Shown here one piece after another: positions 4,604-7,613 of a stretch of DNA of 7,613 bases; the stretch's first letter is position 1, and every line of letters begins with the position of its first letter. The notes beneath the pieces were generated by a model, which did not search any database, was not told the origin of the DNA, and was given only the letters and a program-made list of their open reading frames with translations. The position numbers and the translations under genes are program-made. The stretch comes from Bacteroidota bacterium (lineage in GTDB: Bacteria > Bacteroidota > Bacteroidia > Chitinophagales > Chitinophagaceae): NCBI GenBank assembly GCA_021780705.1, contig JAJXYG010000153.1, positions 1 through 7,613 of the forward strand, written 5' to 3'.

Positions 4604-5254
4604 ATGGATAATATCAAAGTTGCTATTGCGGACGACCACAAAATTTTCAGAAAGGGGGTCATATTATCACTGAGATCCTTTCACAATATCGAGTTTGTGC
4701 TCGAAGCTGAAAATGGAGAAGAGCTCATCCAGGGGGTGGAAAAGGCCAATCCTGATATTGTATTGCTTGACCTGAAGATGCCGGTAAAAGACGGGATTGA
4801 AACGACCAAATACCTTAATAAGCATTTCCCCTCCATCCGGATTCTGATCCTTACTATGTATGAAGATGAACGTTTTGTGGGACACCTCATGGACAGTGGC
4901 GCCAATGGATACCTGCTAAAAAGCACCGACCCTGAAGAGATCAGGCAAGCCATCATGGACGTCATGCGAACCGGCTTCTATCTGAATAATTTTGTCAACC
5001 GGGTTCTCATCAAGAAGAACTTTGCCAAGCAAAAGTTTAATCCCAACCTGAAAAGTGAAATTGTAATCAGCGAACGGGAAAAGGAGGTACTCTCCCTGGT
5101 ATGCCTGGAATTTACCGCCCAGGAAATCGCCCAAAAAATGGATATCAGTGCCCGTACCGTGGAGGCCATCAAGGACCGCCTGATGGAACGGTTCGGTGTC
5201 AAAAACTCGGTGGGGCTGGTTTTCTTTGCAATGAAAAATTCCCTGATCGACTGA
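4604..5254 (+). CDS. NarL/LuxR-type response regulator (RR2)
   Basis: Cytoplasmic transcriptional regulator of 216 aa, the probable phosphorylation target of the kinase just upstream. The receiver domain (about 2-122) carries Asp10/Asp11, phospho-acceptor Asp56 (LLDLKMP), Thr84 and Lys106. The LuxR-type helix-turn-helix (about 154-216) contains ISEREKEVLSLV, EIAQKMDISARTVEAIKDRL and a C-terminal VGLVFFAMKNSLID. The start is fixed by the ATG just before the first beta strand and a Shine-Dalgarno at 4593-4597. It resembles RR1 over its whole length, so the pair probably arose by duplication. The recognition helices differ (ARTVEAIKDRLMERF here, PRTIETIRQNMKNKV in RR1), suggesting different or only partly shared targets. 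It ends 42 bp from the convergently transcribed CoA-transferase operon. Confidence 0.94.
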   Translation: MDNIKVAIADDHKIFRKGVILSLRSFHNIEFVLEAENGEELIQGVEKANPDIVLLDLKMPVKDGIETTKYLNKHFPSIRILILTMYEDERFVGHLMDSGANGYLLKSTDPEEIRQAIMDVMRTGFYLNNFVNRVLIKKNFAKQKFNPNLKSEIVISEREKEVLSLVCLEFTAQEIAQKMDISARTVEAIKDRLMERFGVKNSVGLVFFAMKNSLID

Positions 5255-5259
5255 CCGGA

Positions 5260-5292
5260 TGGTGCCAACCGCCGCCTTTGCCAAAGGAGCCA
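5260..5292. terminator. Possible bidirectional terminator between RR2 and scoB
   Basis: The 42-bp convergent gap contains the inverted repeat CCTTTG (5275-5280) / CAAAGG (5282-5287). An outer, imperfect pairing of TGGTGCC (5260-5266) with GGAGCCA (5286-5292) competes with it. A short TTTT follows at 5295-5298. The hairpin is visible; termination is inferred from its placement. Confidence 0.3.
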
Positions 5293-5296
5293 GATT

Positions 5297-5950
5297 TTAC
5301 CACACCATTTCCGGAATTTCCCCCGCTACTACCAATCTGCCTGTCGTCTTTGACCTGATTTCATCCACCGTCACTCCGGGTGCCCTTTCTTTAAGGATAA
5401 ATCCGGACTCCGAGACTTCCAGCATGGCCAGATCCGTCACGATCTGTCTGACGCATCCCACTCCAGTAAGGGGAAGGGTGCACCTGGAAAGCAGTTTGGA
5501 ATCGCCTTTCGAATTGGTATGCATCATTGCGACGATGATATTGCGTGCACTGGCCACCAGGTCCATGGCTCCACCCATACCTTTCACCATTTTACCGGGT
5601 ATCTTCCAGTTGGCTATATCCCCGGTATCACTTACCTCCATAGCTCCCAGGACGGTGAGGTCCACCTTTCCTGCCCTGATCATCCCAAAGCTCATGGCAC
5701 TATCAAAGAATACCGAACCCGGAAGTGTAGTAATGGTTTGCTTGCCCGCATTGATGTAATCAGGATCTTCGTCCCCTTCTAATGGAAAGGGCCCCATTCC
5801 CAACAGGCCGTTTTCTGATTGAAACATGACGTGGATCCCTTCAGGAACATAATTGGCCACCAGGGTGGGTATGCCTATTCCGAGATTTACATAATAGCCA
5901 TCCTTAAGTTCCCGTGCGATCCGGCGTGCAATTTGATTTTTATCCAGCAT
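5297..5950 (-). CDS. scoB: Succinyl-CoA:3-ketoacid CoA-transferase, subunit B
   Basis: Beta subunit of a class I CoA-transferase that moves CoA from succinyl-CoA to acetoacetate, used in ketone-body, short-chain fatty acid or ketogenic amino-acid use in the cytoplasm. At 217 aa it is full length. It shows NLGIGIPT (22-29), the active-site loop [12 protein letters not shown] with nucleophilic Glu46, [11 protein letters not shown] (78-88), GGAMDL (126-131), and the end [19 protein letters not shown] (161-179). The ATG at 5948-5950 is 18 bp downstream of the A subunit stop, so the two are co-translated parts of one heteromeric enzyme. Residues around the Glu fit SCOT better than glutaconate- or propionate-type transferases, but exact donor and acceptor cannot be proven from sequence. 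Confidence 0.95.
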   Translation of the reverse strand: MLDKNQIARRIARELKDGYYVNLGIGIPTLVANYVPEGIHVMFQSENGLLGMGPFPLEGDEDPDYINAGKQTITTLPGSVFFDSAMSFGMIRAGKVDLTVLGAMEVSDTGDIANWKIPGKMVKGMGGAMDLVASARNIIVAMMHTNSKGDSKLLSRCTLPLTGVGCVRQIVTDLAMLEVSESGFILKERAPGVTVDEIRSKTTGRLVVAGEIPEMVW

Positions 5951-5968
5951 CGTGTAAGTTATATAGAT

Positions 5969-6667
5969 TTAGGTTCTGGGTCTTACCGTCCTTTGTTCGA
6001 TTCGCTTTTCATACTGTACCCCTTCAAAGATCCGGTGTACATAAATCCCGGGTGTGTGTATACTGTCAGGATCCAATTGGCCGGCCGGTACCAGGGTTTC
6101 CACCTCCGCAATGGTGATTTTACCAGCCATGGCCATCAGGGGATTGAAGTTCCGGGCAGTTCCCCTGAAGACCAGGTTGCCCAGGGTATCCCCCTTCCAT
6201 GCTTTTACCAGCGCGAAATCTGCATCGAAGGCCAACTCCATCAGGTATTTCTTGCCGTTGAATTCCCGCACTTCCTTGCCTTGCTCCACTTCAGTGCCCA
6301 GTCCTGCCGGGGTGAATATCGCCGGAATCCCATAACCGGAAGCCATACACCGGGTAGCAAGGGTGCCTTGAGGAATGAGCTCCACTTCAAGTTCTCCGCT
6401 TAGCAACTGCCTCTCAAATTCCGCATTTTCTCCCACATAGGAAGAGATCATCTTGGACACCTGCCGGCTTTTCAGCAACAGCCCGATGCCAAAATCATCC
6501 ACCCCCGCATTATTAGAAATACAGGTAAGCCGGCTGATCCCCTTCTTCCGAAGGGCTGCAATACAGTTTTCCGGAATCCCGCATAGTCCAAAGCCTCCCA
6601 GCATCAGGGTGCTGCCCGAGGGAATATCAAAGATGGCGGCTTCCGCATTCTCAAATACCTTATTCAT
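5969..6667 (-). CDS. scoA: Succinyl-CoA:3-ketoacid CoA-transferase, subunit A
   Basis: Alpha subunit of the same CoA-transferase, 232 aa, full length. The family signature lies at the N-terminus: GSTLMLGGFGLCGIP (18-32). It is followed by SNNAGVDDFGIGLLL (51-65), IPQGTLATRC (98-107), TPAGLGT (119-125), VKAWKGDTLGNLVFRGTARN (154-173) and LDPDSIHTPGIYVHRI (198-213), all typical of SCOT alpha subunits. The ATG at 6665-6667 overlaps the stop of the upstream DUF4296 lipoprotein gene in an ATGA, which implies translational coupling. No promoter is visible between them, so the transferase is probably expressed from a promoter beyond the right edge of the window, together with porD. The catalytic Glu is on subunit B. 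Confidence 0.96.
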   Translation of the reverse strand: MNKVFENAEAAIFDIPSGSTLMLGGFGLCGIPENCIAALRKKGISRLTCISNNAGVDDFGIGLLLKSRQVSKMISSYVGENAEFERQLLSGELEVELIPQGTLATRCMASGYGIPAIFTPAGLGTEVEQGKEVREFNGKKYLMELAFDADFALVKAWKGDTLGNLVFRGTARNFNPLMAMAGKITIAEVETLVPAGQLDPDSIHTPGIYVHRIFEGVQYEKRIEQRTVRPRT

Positions 6668-7062
6668 TTTTCAATCTTTTTTAAGATTTCTTTCTGCAAG
6701 GCACGGGATTCCTCCTGCTCATGCATTTTGGACAAGGTCGCTCTCTGTGCCTGTACCGTGAGGCTGTCAAACATTTTCATCAGAATATCAGGGTGACCGG
6801 TATACCAGTGATAACTTTTTTGAAACTGGGCTTCCGTAGTCCCATTCAAGGAAAACACCTTACCGGTAAGCACCTTGTTGACCGCCACTTCGCTCAGTGT
6901 TGAATCCTTTCTGGCCAGCGCAGTGGCATAGGACTGGGCCTCTGCCATGTCCATCATTATCTTCTGCATCTTTAAAGGTGCAATGATTTCGGAGGGCACC
7001 ACATCCTTATGTACACAGGAAACTATCAGTAAAGTTCCCATTATCAAAATCAGTCTTCTCAT
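6664..7062 (-). CDS. DUF4296-type lipoprotein
   Basis: Small (132 aa) predicted lipoprotein of a Bacteroidota family without a known function. A basic N-terminus (MRR) and hydrophobic stretch lead to the lipobox LIVSC, with Cys16 as the lipidated residue. The remainder is mostly alpha-helical: PSEIIAPLKMQKIMMDMAEAQ (23-43) is the usual DUF4296 opening, then TTEAQFQKSYHWYTGHPDIL (75-94), and a charged coiled C-terminus (about 103-132). The family call is from memory of this pattern. It overlaps the stop of porD by ATGA at its start and the start of scoA by ATGA at its end. The pairing with PorD suggests a role at the cell envelope, but no specific function can be assigned. Confidence 0.8.
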   Translation of the reverse strand: MRRLILIMGTLLIVSCVHKDVVPSEIIAPLKMQKIMMDMAEAQSYATALARKDSTLSEVAVNKVLTGKVFSLNGTTEAQFQKSYHWYTGHPDILMKMFDSLTVQAQRATLSKMHEQEESRALQKEILKKIEK

Positions 7063-7613
7063 GATGACAATGCCTGTTTATATTTTGTCGCGTTGCTCAC
7101 GTCCAGTTTCACCAAAAGATCAAGCGCCCTTTGCTTATCCTGGGGGCTGGCCTTGGAAAAGATATTGATCAATTCCTCTGTCTTGCCCTGAAGGAAAAAG
7201 GGCAGTATCATGGTGTTGGGATTGTCCGTATTCAGCGTATTAAGCTGGTTGAGGACATTTAAAATCGCAGTCCTGGCTGCTGCTTCATTGTCATACAAAT
7301 GGTCCATTCCGAGCCGGTAATAATTGTAAATCGCATCATGAATGAGGTTGTACTTGCTGTTCAGCAGGTTTTCTGCCAGCCAGTAGCGGTTTCGGGTGCC
7401 ATCGAAGGCTTTCCATCCGGTAATACTAGTCGCTTCCGGGGCATTATTGACAATATTCTGCGCCTTTTGGAAATAGGGATCTCCTCCCCTTGGTGCAAAG
7501 GAGTCATAATCCATTCCCAGGATGATGTCCACATAAAATGCAAAAACTGCTGTCAGGTTGGAAGCAAGCGGATCTGCCCCGGAGACCCGGTTCTCATCAA
7601 AAAGTAACTCCTG
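7059..7613 (-). CDS. porD: Type IX secretion/gliding protein PorD (DUF4835), C-terminal part
   Basis: The frame is open to the right edge, so the N-terminal part (signal peptide and first domain) lies outside. The 184 visible codons match the C-terminal half of PorD/DUF4835. The landmarks are LLFDEN then SNLTAVFAFYVDIILGMDYD, SFAPRGGDPYFQKAQNIVNN, GWKAFDGTRNRYWLAENLLN, YNYYRLGMDHLYDN, ILPFFLQGKTEELINIFSKA and the terminal DVSNATKYKQAL. PorD is required for type IX secretion in Porphyromonas gingivalis, though its exact role is unclear, and homologues are widespread in Bacteroidota. The GTG at 7530-7532 is an internal Val codon, not a start. Its TGA overlaps the DUF4296 ATG by 4 bp, so it heads or continues an operon ending with scoB. 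Confidence 0.92.
   Translation of the reverse strand, partial: QELLFDENRVSGADPLASNLTAVFAFYVDIILGMDYDSFAPRGGDPYFQKAQNIVNNAPEATSITGWKAFDGTRNRYWLAENLLNSKYNLIHDAIYNYYRLGMDHLYDNEAAARTAILNVLNQLNTLNTDNPNTMILPFFLQGKTEELINIFSKASPQDKQRALDLLVKLDVSNATKYKQALSS

Noticed and set aside
5259..5759. Long + strand open frame opposite scoB, and similar ones at 5819-6403 and 6054-6335
   Set aside because: They are antisense to strongly supported CoA-transferase genes and show no family-like composition.
7059..7532. GTG at 7532 as the start of the porD frame
   Set aside because: The frame continues without a stop to 7613 and the upstream residues match the DUF4835 pattern.

Overview
The window looks like an ordinary chromosomal segment of a member of the phylum Bacteroidota. 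The evidence is a PorD-type (DUF4835) type IX secretion protein, a DUF4296 lipoprotein, a HisKA_3 histidine kinase with a separate 7-TM neighbour, weak or absent Shine-Dalgarno sequences, and several matches to the Bacteroidota promoter -7 box TAnnTTTG. No rRNA, tRNA, CRISPR array, insertion sequence or phage gene was seen.

Left part (1-1289, + strand): the C-terminal four fifths of uracil-DNA glycosylase (ung), followed 17 bp later by a PlsC-type 1-acylglycerol-3-phosphate acyltransferase that starts with TTG.

Centre (1341-5254): a signal-transduction locus. A NarL/LuxR-type response regulator (RR1) lies on the - strand. A 551-bp gene-free interval (2007-2557) separates it from a rightward series on the + strand: a 124-aa cytoplasmic protein of unknown function, a 7-TM membrane protein without an enzymatic domain, a one-TM HisKA_3 histidine kinase, and a second NarL-type regulator (RR2) clearly related to RR1. 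The likely scheme is a split receptor/kinase pair feeding one or both regulators. The gene-free interval is dense in signals: a perfect TAnnTTTG box, two interleaved 9-bp perfect inverted repeats, an AT-rich hairpin with a T tract, GTAA/TTAC dyads (two of them 21 bp apart), an exact DnaA box with a second near-match, and a 10-bp tandem repeat. It is the least explained part of the window.

Right part (5297-7613, - strand, read right to left): the C-terminal part of PorD, a DUF4296 lipoprotein, and the A and B subunits of a succinyl-CoA:3-ketoacid CoA-transferase (SCOT). The first three genes are joined by 4-bp ATGA overlaps and the last follows after 18 bp, so this is almost certainly one operon. 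It converges on RR2 across a 42-bp gap.

The functional calls for ung, plsC, the two regulators, the kinase, SCOT A/B and PorD are firm. The regulatory sites are pattern-based and tentative.
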